NCBI GenBank assembly: GCA_963850425.1
Contig: CAWKLF010000001.1
Location: 1,612,001 to 1,676,000 of the forward strand
Direction of reading: 5' to 3'
Origin: Gp1-AA133 sp963850425
Lineage (GTDB): Bacteria > Acidobacteriota > Terriglobia > Terriglobales > Acidobacteriaceae
Length of the DNA stretch: 64,000 bases
The notes under the pieces are model-generated. The model did not search any database, was not told the DNA's origin, and saw nothing but the letters and a program-made list of their open reading frames with translations. Both the position numbers and the translations under genes were made by a program. Of this stretch, positions 28,606 through 37,027 are shown piece by piece (position 1 is the stretch's first letter; every line of letters begins with the position of its first letter).

Positions 28606-28842
28606 GCATGCACTCCACCTTCCTACTTCGGCTTTCACCGAGAAGCACTTGAGCTGTGAATTGGGTTGGGAAATTTCCCGTTGCGAGATTCTTTGCAGGA
28701 TTTACGCGCCAAGCTTATGATTCCACGCGTCCGCAAATGGCAGCCCAAGGGAATCGAAGGCTTCGTTGCCGGATTGCGATCCTTTGAACTTTAGTGATGC
28801 CGCTTGGCGGCATCGTCATCGCATCTTTTGTTTCGATCTTGT

Positions 28843-29604
28843 ATGCGCCTGGCCGGCCAAGTCGCACTGATTACCGGAGGAACCTCAGGCATCGGGGAGG
28901 CGACCGCCCTTCTTTTTGCCCGCGAAGACGCGCCGGTTGTCATTACTGGGCGCAACGAGAAACGCGGACACGCGGTCACGGCCGCCATTCTGGAAACAGG
29001 CGGCAAGGCAGTCTTCGTTCGCACCGACGTCCGCAAAGCCGCCGAATGCGACCGGGCCGTGCGTGAGACGCTAAGTTCCTTCGGACGTCTCGACATCCTG
29101 TTCAACAATGCCGGCATCTTCTACCCGCACGACACGCTTGAGTGTTCTGAAGAAGAGTGGGACGAGCAGATCGACATCAACCTGAAGGGCACATTCCTGA
29201 TGTCGAAGGCCGCTTTGCCCGGCATGATCGCGCAAGGCCGCGGCGTGATCATCAACAACAGCTCCGGCTGGGGCATCGTGGGCGGCGACAAGGCGGTGGC
29301 GTACTGCGCGTCGAAGGGCGGCGTGGTGCTGATGACCAAGGCCATGGCCATCGACCACGGCCGGCAGGGCATCCGGGTCAACTGCATCTGCCCAGGGGAT
29401 GTGGAGACGCCCATGCTGCCCCAAGACGCGAAAATGCGCGGTCAGAAGTGGGAGGACTACATCGCAGGCTGCGCTAACCGGCCGCTCGGGCGGGTGGGGA
29501 CTGCGGAGGAGATCGCAAAGGCGGTGCTTTTCCTGGCTACGGAGGATTCGTCATTCATGACGGGCGCGGCGCTGGTGGTGGATGGCGGGGGGACGGCGGA
29601 TTGA
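28843..29604 (+). CDS. Short-chain dehydrogenase/reductase (SDR)
   Basis: 253 residues. Motifs: TGGTSGIG, VVITGRNEKRG (Arg favouring NADP), LFNNAGIF, the Ser in NNSSGWGIVG, and active site YCASK. The C-terminal GAALVVDGGGTAD is typical. It resembles cyclopentanol or glucose dehydrogenase-like SDRs; substrate unknown. ATG 28843 is chosen because MRLAGQVALITGG begins the conserved domain. It lies 170 bp before a same-strand aminotransferase gene. Confidence 0.9.
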   Translation: MRLAGQVALITGGTSGIGEATALLFAREDAPVVITGRNEKRGHAVTAAILETGGKAVFVRTDVRKAAECDRAVRETLSSFGRLDILFNNAGIFYPHDTLECSEEEWDEQIDINLKGTFLMSKAALPGMIAQGRGVIINNSSGWGIVGGDKAVAYCASKGGVVLMTKAMAIDHGRQGIRVNCICPGDVETPMLPQDAKMRGQKWEDYIAGCANRPLGRVGTAEEIAKAVLFLATEDSSFMTGAALVVDGGGTAD

Positions 29605-29612
29605 GCCTTCGG

Positions 29613-29757
29613 GATTGCAGATTTTAGATTGAAGATTTCAGATTGCGAACTGGTGTCGGGCAAGGTTGCGATTCCGAGATTTCGACTTCAGAATATGCAG
29701 TCCGCCGCGGTAATCCGGGATTTGCAATCTAAAATCTAAAATCAGCAATCTGAAATT
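29613..29757. repeat. AT-rich inverted repeat (AGATTGCAGATTTTAGATT type)
   Basis: The arm at about 29613-29646 contains GATTGCAGATTTTAGATTG. The facing arm at about 29723-29757 contains TGCAATCTAAAATCTAAAAT. The arms are imperfect reverse complements with short tandem GATT units. The same type recurs at 38701-38881. It fills the gap between two same-strand genes. Confidence 0.65.
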
Positions 29758-29774
29758 GAGCATCCAGTTCTATT

Positions 29775-31109
29775 TTGAATTCCGACACAAAACTTCGCTC
29801 GCGCTCTCGTGAATACTTCGCCCGCGCCCAGCAGTCCCTGGTCGAAGGGGTGAACTCCCCCTCACGCGGCTCCGCCGTCTACTCGCCCGGGCCCATATTT
29901 CTGGAGCGCGGCCGCGGCTCCCACGTCTGGGACGTCGACGGCAACGAATACATCGACTTCATGATGTCATTCGGCGCGCTCATTCAAGGCCACGCGCATC
30001 CGAAGATCGTCGAGGTAGTGTCGCAAACCATCGCCGAAGGCTCGCACTTCGCCGCCGCAACACCTGCCGAAATCGAAGCCGCCGAGCGCTTCCGCCGGAT
30101 GGTTCCTTCTGCCGAGGCCGTGCGCTTTGCCAACACCGGCAGCGAAGCAACGATGCTTGCCCTGCGCCTCGCCCGTGCGCACACTGGCCGTACCAAGTTC
30201 CTCAAATTCGAGGGCCACTATCACGGCTGGTACGACCCTTACTGCCTCAATGGGCACAGCCATCCTCTCGAGCAACTCGGCCCGCCGGAAAATCCTACGA
30301 AGATTCCAGACTCGGAAGGCATTCCTGCGTCGGTCTTCGATGACGTAATCGTCGCCGCCTGGAATGACGTGCCGAAGCTTGAGGCAATTCTGCAAACGCA
30401 CGGCCAGGAACTCGCCGCCATCATCACCGAGCCCATCATGGCGAACATGGGCTGCATCCTGCCCCGCGATGGCTACCTGCAGCACGTCTGCGATCTCGCA
30501 CATCGCTACGGCGCGTTGTTCATCCTCGACGAAGTGGTTACCGGGTTTCGATATGCGCCCGGCGGATGCCAGCAGTTCTATGACCTGAAGCCGGATCTTT
30601 CGACGTTCGGCAAGGCACTCGGCGCGGGCTTCCCGATCGGCGCCGTGGCCGGCCCGCGTGCCATCCTTGATCGCATGCGCTGGTCGGAGCACATGGTATT
30701 GCACTACGGAACGTTTAACGGACATCGCCTGACCATGAATGTGATCGCCGCCAACCTTGATCTGCTGAGTGAAGAAGGTGCGCACCGCAAGCTCTTCGCG
30801 ATCGGTGATGCCGCCATCGCTGGCTTTCGCGAGGTATTTGGCCGCCACAAAGTCAAAGCCGTTGTGCAAGGCTTCGGGCCCATGTTCCAGATCTACTTCA
30901 CTGAGCGCGACGCCATCCACGACTACCGCGACTATTGCCGGTATGTGGACACCAAAAAATATTCCCGCTTCGTTCACCATCTACTGGACCGCGGCATTTA
31001 CATGACGCCGTCCAACGGTCTGCACTGGATCATCTCGACCGCCCACACGGAAAAAGACGTTGCAGCGCTGATCGCCGCGGCCGACCAGGCTTGCGCGGAG
31101 CTCGGGTGA
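29775..31109 (+). CDS. Glutamate-1-semialdehyde aminotransferase-like class III PLP enzyme
   Basis: 444 residues, fold type I class III aminotransferase. Visible are the GSA-type N-terminus LVEGVNSPSRG, VRFANTGSEATM (PLP phosphate site), KFEGHYHGWYD, the Asp in FILDEVVTGFR, and the PLP Lys in FGKALGAGFPIG. It is closest in look to glutamate-1-semialdehyde 2,1-aminomutase. Its loops after GHYHGW differ from housekeeping HemL, and the neighbours are SDR and ProC-like enzymes, so a catabolic paralogue is possible. The start is a TTG at 29775 with no strong ribosome site. Its stop overlaps the next gene by 4 bp (GTGA). Confidence 0.85.
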   Translation: MNSDTKLRSRSREYFARAQQSLVEGVNSPSRGSAVYSPGPIFLERGRGSHVWDVDGNEYIDFMMSFGALIQGHAHPKIVEVVSQTIAEGSHFAAATPAEIEAAERFRRMVPSAEAVRFANTGSEATMLALRLARAHTGRTKFLKFEGHYHGWYDPYCLNGHSHPLEQLGPPENPTKIPDSEGIPASVFDDVIVAAWNDVPKLEAILQTHGQELAAIITEPIMANMGCILPRDGYLQHVCDLAHRYGALFILDEVVTGFRYAPGGCQQFYDLKPDLSTFGKALGAGFPIGAVAGPRAILDRMRWSEHMVLHYGTFNGHRLTMNVIAANLDLLSEEGAHRKLFAIGDAAIAGFREVFGRHKVKAVVQGFGPMFQIYFTERDAIHDYRDYCRYVDTKKYSRFVHHLLDRGIYMTPSNGLHWIISTAHTEKDVAALIAAADQACAELG

Positions 31110-31960
31110 AGGCCACCGTCTTCCTTGGCGGTGGGCGGATCACGGCGGCGCTGCTCGCCGGTCTTCGCCTTTGCAGATATAAAGCACCCATAGTCGTACA
31201 CGATCGCAATCCAGGAAAACTGCGTGCGTTGAAGAAGCAGTTTGGAGTGAGGGTCGAGCCGGATCTGTTGACGGCCGTTGCGCAGGCCCGGCTGCTGATT
31301 GTGGCGGTCCGGCCGAGCCATGTTGCCGCACTCCTGGAGAGCGTTCGGCAAAGCGCACTGAGTCCTGCGCGCGCATCTCGGAGCACGCACAGGCTCGTTG
31401 CTTGCAGCCTGGCCGCGGGGATTCCGCTTTCCAACTTAAGGAAGATGTTGGGGCCGCCGGTCCACTGGGCCCGGGCCATGCCCAGCCCTGTGGCGCGGAC
31501 CGGGCGCGGCCTCACCGCGTTGACGTTCCCGCGCGGTTTCCCCCAGGCGGATCGTCGGATGGTGCGACAGTTCTTCGCGAAAGTGGGTGCAGTGCTCGAG
31601 ATTCCCGAAACCCAATTCGACCTTTTCACCGTGACTTATTCCGCCAGCCACGGCTACCACGCACTGGCATCCCTGGCGCAGTCTGCGTGCTCGCTGGGGC
31701 TCGACCAGAAAACGGCCTTCACTGCCGCTGCTCACGCACTTGGGGACGCAATCATTGCTTGGCGCGACGGCCAAGACTCACTCGATGCGCTATTGCACGA
31801 GGCTGCCACGCCCGGGGGGATTGCCGCTACTGTCATGAACTCGATGGAGGCTGAGGGGTATTCCCGCATCGTCCGCCGGGCCCTGCGCGCCGGGCTGGAG
31901 CGGGCCCGCAAGAATGCAACGATGCCGCATGCGTCGCGAAAGACGAAGGAGTGGTTCTGA
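31106..31960 (+). CDS. Pyrroline-5-carboxylate reductase-like NAD(P)-binding protein
   Basis: 284 residues from a GTG that overlaps the aminotransferase stop. The N-terminal Rossmann motif is FLGGGRITAALLAGL, and LLIVAVRPSHV is typical of the ProC/F420-dependent family. The C-terminal helical domain contains HEAATPGGIAATVMNSME, the ProC-type signature region. It may reduce a cyclic imine formed from a product of the upstream aminotransferase. The translational overlap supports a shared pathway, but the substrate is inferred only. Confidence 0.82.
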   Translation: MKATVFLGGGRITAALLAGLRLCRYKAPIVVHDRNPGKLRALKKQFGVRVEPDLLTAVAQARLLIVAVRPSHVAALLESVRQSALSPARASRSTHRLVACSLAAGIPLSNLRKMLGPPVHWARAMPSPVARTGRGLTALTFPRGFPQADRRMVRQFFAKVGAVLEIPETQFDLFTVTYSASHGYHALASLAQSACSLGLDQKTAFTAAAHALGDAIIAWRDGQDSLDALLHEAATPGGIAATVMNSMEAEGYSRIVRRALRAGLERARKNATMPHASRKTKEWF

Positions 31961-32074
31961 CATCCACGGTCGGCGGGCAACGACTTCCGCCGCCCCACTG
32001 AACTAAATTCACACCTAAAAGGGAAGCTTCGGAGATCTTTTTTAGTTGTCCGCCCAAGACGACGCGATTTCTAC

Positions 32075-33287
32075 TCAACCGGCCTGCGAGCGCAGCATCC
32101 TTGCACACAGGCGAAACATTCGGATCACTCCATAAAGCGGGAATAAAGGTGCGGGCAGTCGAACGATTGCCCACTCTCCGGCGCCCGGAGTAAAGACCAG
32201 CCGCAACAGGAATCGCACCTGGTCACTTGCGCGCTCTCGCACGCGCATCATCAATCGAAAATATTGCAGGGACTCAGGATTGAATGCCTCCGCCCTTGGC
32301 AAGCCGCCCAGGACTTCTTCCGATAGCCGCTCAATTTCCGGATCCGCATTCCAGAGATTCCGCACCAAGTCCGGTACGTTCGCCTGTAGCAGGCGATGCG
32401 CCAGCCGCAGGCTGACGCCGACCATGCGTGTGACGCCTAACTTCCTGGCTTTCCGCTCCACCCCGGTCCAATCAATCGTTTGTGATTGCACAGCGCCCGC
32501 AATATCGCGCAGCCAATAGAGTCTGACCCATGCATGCTTTCCTGCGTGCACGCAGAGCGTCAGAAGAAGATCTTCTGGAGACAAGGTGCGTACCGCGCGG
32601 CCGAAAACTGGAACGGTTCGGGTTCGCCGGAAGAATTCATTGCAGTCAAAATTCACGGCATAAAACCTGGGGAGAATATCCCATTGAATTTCGAGCAGGT
32701 TGCGCCCGGCCGGTCCATCGAAAGTGTATTCGTATCCGGCCGCGAGATAAGCGCGTTCTTCCGCTTCTGAGAATTGAGTGTTCACTGCGTACCCGAGCGT
32801 TCCGAGCGCAGTCTTCGCCTTGAGCACATGCTCCCGTCGAACCAGCACATCGAGATCGGAGAAGTCGCGCAAGGCTAGGTCGCCGTACACGGTCTCGGCG
32901 AGCACTGGCCCTTTCAGCGGGATCGCTGAGATTGAGTGCGAATCAAGGCAGTCGAGCACGCGAAACAGTTCGGCCGTGAACTGCAGGTTCTTCCGCGCAT
33001 TGTGTTGATAGTGAGTTGCCGAGTGTCTCCAACGTCGAGGGAGGCACGGATTCCGTGCCGCGCAGTGCCTGATAGACCAACGGAGTGACGCCATGGTGGT
33101 CTGCGAGTTGAATCAGCCGCGGCCAGTCGATGCCACGCTCGATCAGCGTTTGCCGATCCGCATCCGAGGCTGCGTGATCGCCAATCGCACAGCAGGCCAG
33201 CAACAACGCAAACTCCGCGCGAAATGAGGAATCCGCAGCGCTTCTCTTCTGGTCTGAATCGGGCGGTGACGAGGCGAGGGAAGGCAT
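32075..33287 (-). pseudogene. NTP_transf_5-type nucleotidyltransferase, split by a frameshift
   Basis: The minus-strand C-terminal part (32075 to about 33020) carries the family core: IPLKGPVLAETVYGDLALRD and FSDLDVLV, with the DxD-type metal site. The matching N-terminal part (FALLLACCAIGD, IDWPRLIQLADHHGVTPL) is in another frame, 32943-33287. The frames should join near 33000-33025, so one base is lost or gained. Homologues commonly sit in peptide-modification loci with HprK-like kinases. Divergent from the ABC exporter gene, it belongs to the neighbouring RiPP-like locus by context. A sequencing error would restore a protein of about 404 residues. Confidence 0.75.
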
Positions 33288-33385
33288 GCCGGCCGGGGCG
33301 TTGGAGCGCGGATGACGCGGGCTCCGCCGCGCGCACACTATAATACAGAGACTCCCGCTGTTACGTTTCCGGGTCGCACGCCCAC

Positions 33386-34186
33386 ATGCCTGCCGTCTTA
33401 CTCGAATCCGTGAGCAAGGTGTTTCGCCATCGCCCGGCGCTGTTCAACTGGCTTGGGCGGGAGCGGGCCGGTGAGACTCGCGCGCTCGATCGCATTTCCC
33501 TGGAAGCTCCATCGGGCAACGTGCTGGTTCTGCTGGGGCCTAACGGCAGCGGAAAGACCACCACTCTCAAGCTGATCTCGACCATGCTGTTGCCCGATGA
33601 AGGCCGCGTGCAAGTCCATCGGTTCGACACGCGCACTGACGCGCGAGCGGTTCGTGAACGCGTGGGATTTGCTGTCGCCACCGAGCGGTCATTTTTTCCG
33701 CGATTGTCCGCCCGTGAGAATCTTGACTTCTTTGCGACACTCGATGACATTCCGCGACGAACGCGCGCCGAGCGAGTCGACGAACTGCTTACCCGTACCG
33801 GCTTGCACGATGCCGCCGATACGCTGGTCATGAAATTTTCGAGCGGCATGTACCAGCGGCTGGGCATTGCGCGCGCCTTGATGAAGCGGCCCGCCGTTGT
33901 TCTGCTGGATGAGCCCACGCGAAGTCTCGATCCCGGATCGGCCGCACAATTCTGGAATCTGGTGCGCGAATTGCCTGCGCAAAATGCCACTGTGATTCTC
34001 ACAACTCACAACTTCAATGAGGCGGTCGCCGTCGGCAACCACGTGGCTATCTTGTTTCGCGGAATGGTGGCCGCGGAGCGCAAGCTGTCGGCGACCATGC
34101 GCGTCGACGAACTGCGCTCGTTCTACTTCCAGACCACGGGCGAACTGGAAGAGGTCGAACCGGTAGTTTCGCGGGGTTTGCGATGA
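33386..34186 (+). CDS. ABC transporter ATP-binding protein of the peptide locus
   Basis: 266 residues. Walker A is GPNGSGKT (51-58), the signature is the variant FSSGMYQRL instead of LSGGQ, and Walker B is AVVLLDEPT. An NGxxTRALDRISLEAPSG-like N-terminus fits the ABC-2 exporter ATPases (DrrA type). It shares a 4-bp ATGA overlap with the permease. Together with the downstream peptide genes, it probably exports the mature product. Confidence 0.92.
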   Translation: MPAVLLESVSKVFRHRPALFNWLGRERAGETRALDRISLEAPSGNVLVLLGPNGSGKTTTLKLISTMLLPDEGRVQVHRFDTRTDARAVRERVGFAVATERSFFPRLSARENLDFFATLDDIPRRTRAERVDELLTRTGLHDAADTLVMKFSSGMYQRLGIARALMKRPAVVLLDEPTRSLDPGSAAQFWNLVRELPAQNATVILTTHNFNEAVAVGNHVAILFRGMVAAERKLSATMRVDELRSFYFQTTGELEEVEPVVSRGLR

Positions 34187-34983
34187 ACCTGCCGTCGGTG
34201 CTCGATAAGACTGTGGTGATTGTTCGCCGCGACCTGCTCACCGCAGTGCGCTATCGCACTGGTTTCTTGTTGAGCGCTGCCGGAGCCGTCACCGAACTGG
34301 CCGCCTTCTACTACCTCTCGCGCGCGGTCGGCCCGGCCTTCCGTCCCGAAGGGCTGGAATACTTTTCGTTTCTGCTGGTCGGCACCGGCTTCTTTACATT
34401 TCTTCTGATGGGCGTTCACTCATTCCTGCAGACTGTCCAGGAAGCCCAACAGACTGGCACGCTGGAAGTATTGATGACAACTCCCACGTCGCCCTCCGTG
34501 CTGGTGTTTCTGAGCGCCATGTCGGCCTTTGCGGCGAACACGGTCGCATTGCTGTTTTATCTGGCCGCGGGATTATTGTTTGGGGCGCCGCTCCATTTCA
34601 ACCTTGCCGCATCCGTTCCGGTTTTTTTGCTTTCTGTCATCGTCGCCATTTCCATCGGACTTCTCGCGGCCTCCCTGCAACTGGCCATTCAGAAAGGTTC
34701 AGCCGTAGTATGGGCGCTGGGCTCAGTCTGGTTTCTCACAGGAAGCATGTTCCCGGTGCAGACGTTGCCGAAAGGGTTGCGGGATCTCGCGCAGTTGATT
34801 CCGATTACGCACTCGCTCGAAGGCATGCGCCTGGCATTGCTGGAAGGCGCATCCTTTCGCGCGGTGTCGCACGAGTTGCTGATTCTCACGGCGTTTGCCA
34901 TCGTCCTGTTGCCCGCCAGCCTGCTGTTCTTTTCCTGGACGTTGCGACGCGCGAGGATCGATGGCACGCTTTCTTTTTATTGA
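34183..34983 (+). CDS. ABC-2 type permease of the peptide locus
   Basis: 266 residues with six hydrophobic segments. The pattern QEAQQTGTLEVLMTTP after the second helix and PITHSLEGMRLALLEGA near the end are typical of ABC-2 permeases (NodJ/DrrB type). It pairs with the overlapping ATPase. It is followed by a 147-bp gap and then the precursor-like small gene. Confidence 0.9.
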   Translation: MNLPSVLDKTVVIVRRDLLTAVRYRTGFLLSAAGAVTELAAFYYLSRAVGPAFRPEGLEYFSFLLVGTGFFTFLLMGVHSFLQTVQEAQQTGTLEVLMTTPTSPSVLVFLSAMSAFAANTVALLFYLAAGLLFGAPLHFNLAASVPVFLLSVIVAISIGLLAASLQLAIQKGSAVVWALGSVWFLTGSMFPVQTLPKGLRDLAQLIPITHSLEGMRLALLEGASFRAVSHELLILTAFAIVLLPASLLFFSWTLRRARIDGTLSFY

Positions 34984-35130
34984 TCCGTTTGAGATTTTCA
35001 ACCAGCGAATGCCCCGTAATTGATGCACTGGAGAACGGTTAGCAAATGTTCGGGAGTCTGTTGTACACTTCCGGCACCGACTTCTCGCTCAAGGCCCCGG
35101 CGGGAGAGAAGGAAGACCCGTAGAGCTCCT

Positions 35131-35319
35131 ATGATTCCTAAGAACCGTCCTACCGCTGACGAAGAGAAGAACGCTCTCGATAGCCAGCACCCAGACAAAA
35201 AGCCTTATCGAAAGCCTGAATTCCGGCTGGAGAAAGTATTCGAGACGATGGCGCTCGCGTGCGGCAAGATTTTTCCCACCATGCAGACCTGCCGAGGCAC
35301 CCGGCGAAGGAGTTCGTAG
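35131..35319 (+). CDS. Putative RiPP precursor peptide
   Basis: 62 residues. A charged leader (1-30, rich in Lys, Asp, Glu, Pro) leads into YRKPEFRLEKVFETMALACG and a short C-terminal region. Cys44 and Cys54 lie in the last 20 residues, and the chain ends in CRGTRRRSS. I recall, without being able to check, similar small proteins annotated as RiPP precursors. The placement just before a peptidase, kinase, PqqD and radical SAM enzyme fits a substrate role. The likely leader recognition segment is residues 25-40, and the likely core is 41-62. The ATG is at 35131; the ribosome site is weak (GAAGGAAG about 20 nt upstream). The frame is open further upstream, but that part has no matching character. 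Confidence 0.75.
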   Translation: MIPKNRPTADEEKNALDSQHPDKKPYRKPEFRLEKVFETMALACGKIFPTMQTCRGTRRRSS

Positions 35320-35330
35320 TCTGCGAGGCC

Positions 35331-35846
35331 ATGTCTGAGCTGGATCCAGCCCGGGAACAGTCCAAGCACAATCTTGCGGTCGAGGTTCTACGGAGCACGG
35401 GAGTTCTGCGCCTCACGGCATTTGGTCACAGCATGTTGCCGACGCTGTTCCCGGGTGACATCCTGACGGTCAAACTGGAACCGCTGGCTGAGATTCAGGC
35501 CGGCGATGTGGTGCTATTCGCTCGCCAGGGGCGGTTCTTCATTCACCGAAACTTGCGCCATGTGCGGAGTGGTTCTGGCAGCCTGCTCGTGACTCGTGGG
35601 GACTCCATGCCGCACGCGGATGAACCGGTCACAGCGGATGAATTGCTGGGAAAAATTGTTAGTGTTGAGCGCGGGACCCGCCCACCCGTGGTGGTGGCGC
35701 CTTGCACGCGTTCGCGTCGAATGGCCGGATTGATGATGGCGTATTCCGGCAAACTGCGAAGTCTGGCGCTGCGCTGGCACGAACGTACATCGCGGACCAA
35801 CCTCGCTCAGCCGGGATACGTGCACGGGGAAGCGTCGCCGAAATAA
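35331..35846 (+). CDS. S26-type (signal-peptidase-like) protease of the peptide locus
   Basis: 171 residues. The nucleophile Ser34 is in FGHSMLPTLFPGD. A His72 in FFIHRNLRH occupies the place of the Lys of bacterial signal peptidases, as in the Ser-His (SipW/ER) branch. No N-terminal membrane helix is seen, unlike standard LepB. LLVTRGDSMPHADEP is the usual C-terminal strand. It starts 11 bp after the precursor stop. It probably trims the leader of the modified peptide; this is inference from the locus. Confidence 0.8.
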   Translation: MSELDPAREQSKHNLAVEVLRSTGVLRLTAFGHSMLPTLFPGDILTVKLEPLAEIQAGDVVLFARQGRFFIHRNLRHVRSGSGSLLVTRGDSMPHADEPVTADELLGKIVSVERGTRPPVVVAPCTRSRRMAGLMMAYSGKLRSLALRWHERTSRTNLAQPGYVHGEASPK

Positions 35847-35874
35847 GACGCCAGGTGTTGTACTTCCGACGTTG

Positions 35875-36699
35875 ATGTGGACATCAAACATGACTGCGCA
35901 ATTGACCTCAATCCAGGAATTGGCCGTCGAGATTGGCCAAACGCCCATCTTGTTGCGCAGTCAGGATGAACGCTTCTGGCACATCGTGCAGCAACGCTAT
36001 TCCGGTTTTGTCAGGGATAGGGTGGAACCGGCCATTACCTTCGAAGTCGACTTGGTAGACGCGGAAGCGTCCTTATCGGACGGGGAATTGCGAGTTTGGA
36101 CTGAGAATGGTCTTTGGCGGTTGGAGCGTGGGGACTTTCGAGTGGAATGGGATCCGCGATCGGGCCACGGCCATATACTGCAGACGGCCACTCCGTATGC
36201 GATTGATACCGCCTTGCGGGTGGTGCACACGATTCTTCAGGCGCCAGCGGGCGGCTTTCTTCTTCACGGGGCCAGCGCGATCCGCAATGGACGCGCGTTT
36301 CTGTTCTCCGGAGTCTCGGGGGCGGGAAAGACGACCATCTCCAGGCTCGCGCCCACAGACGCGATTCTGCTGACCGACGAGATTTCCTACATTCGGCGGG
36401 ACGACTCCGGATACCGCGCCTGCGGCACTCCTTTCGCAGGAGAACTGGCGCGACCCGGGGAAAATGCCGCGGCTCCCATCGAGCGCCTTTATTTCCTGGC
36501 AAAGGGCCCGGAAAACTCGATTCAGGCGATGGAAACCTCGGAGGCCCTTCGAAAGCTATTGCGCAACATCTTATTTTTCGCAGATGATCCGGAGTTGGTT
36601 AAGATGGTATTCCGTTCAGCAAGCCAATTTCTGGAGCAAGTGCCCGCTTTTCGCCTGACGTTCTATCCCGACGGACGGGTATGGGACTTAATCCAGTAG
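35875..36699 (+). CDS. HprK-related serine kinase of the peptide locus
   Basis: 274 residues. The N-terminal half (1-135) resembles the HprK-related family (FWHIVQQRYSGFV). The kinase core starts with a P-loop, FSGVSGAGKTT (about 145-155). It is followed by LLTDEISYI (Walker B-like) and CGTPFAGEL, the HPr-kinase K/M-loop region. In lasso loci such kinases phosphorylate a C-terminal Ser of the precursor; here the precursor also ends in Ser-Ser. No HPr or PTS gene is nearby. The start is uncertain: ATG at 35875 or 35890, neither with a good ribosome site. Confidence 0.85.
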   Translation: MWTSNMTAQLTSIQELAVEIGQTPILLRSQDERFWHIVQQRYSGFVRDRVEPAITFEVDLVDAEASLSDGELRVWTENGLWRLERGDFRVEWDPRSGHGHILQTATPYAIDTALRVVHTILQAPAGGFLLHGASAIRNGRAFLFSGVSGAGKTTISRLAPTDAILLTDEISYIRRDDSGYRACGTPFAGELARPGENAAAPIERLYFLAKGPENSIQAMETSEALRKLLRNILFFADDPELVKMVFRSASQFLEQVPAFRLTFYPDGRVWDLIQ

Positions 36700-36709
36700 C
36701 ATTTGCGTA

Positions 36710-37027
36710 ATGGCTGAGACCTACATAGCGCGCAGCACGGCCATCGCCGCCCGGATTCTCGGCGGCGAGATGATGATCATGTCCGCGCTCGACTCCACCT
36801 TCTTCACCTTGAATGAAGTCGCCACCGTGATCTGGCAGGCGGCCGACGGGCAGACTCCTCTTTCGCAAATTGTGGAGCGGCGCGTGTGTGACCAATTCGA
36901 GATCGAACCCGAGGTCGCCCGCCGAGATGCCGAAGAGTTTGTGAGCCAGTTGTCGCAGCATGGCATCTTGCTGGTTTCGGATCGTCCCATTCAGGATCAG
37001 AAGCCGGGAACGGCGGAGGCGCGATGA
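36710..37027 (+). CDS. PqqD-like peptide-recognition protein
   Basis: 105 residues, PqqD/RRE fold. The core is FFTLNEVATVIWQAADGQTP, with a following winged-helix region (IEPEVARRDAEEFVSQLSQH) and GILL. PqqD proteins bind precursor leaders and present them to the radical SAM partner. It starts 10 bp after the kinase gene and overlaps the radical SAM gene by 4 bp (ATGA). Confidence 0.9.
   Translation: MAETYIARSTAIAARILGGEMMIMSALDSTFFTLNEVATVIWQAADGQTPLSQIVERRVCDQFEIEPEVARRDAEEFVSQLSQHGILLVSDRPIQDQKPGTAEAR

Noticed and set aside
29775..31109. Naming the aminotransferase hemL
   Set aside because: Sequence resembles it but context (SDR, ProC-like) and divergent loops do not support the housekeeping role.
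33339..33344. TATAAT between the NTP_transf_5 gene and the ABC exporter gene
   Set aside because: A good -10-like hexamer, but no -35 on either strand at proper spacing; not listed as a promoter.
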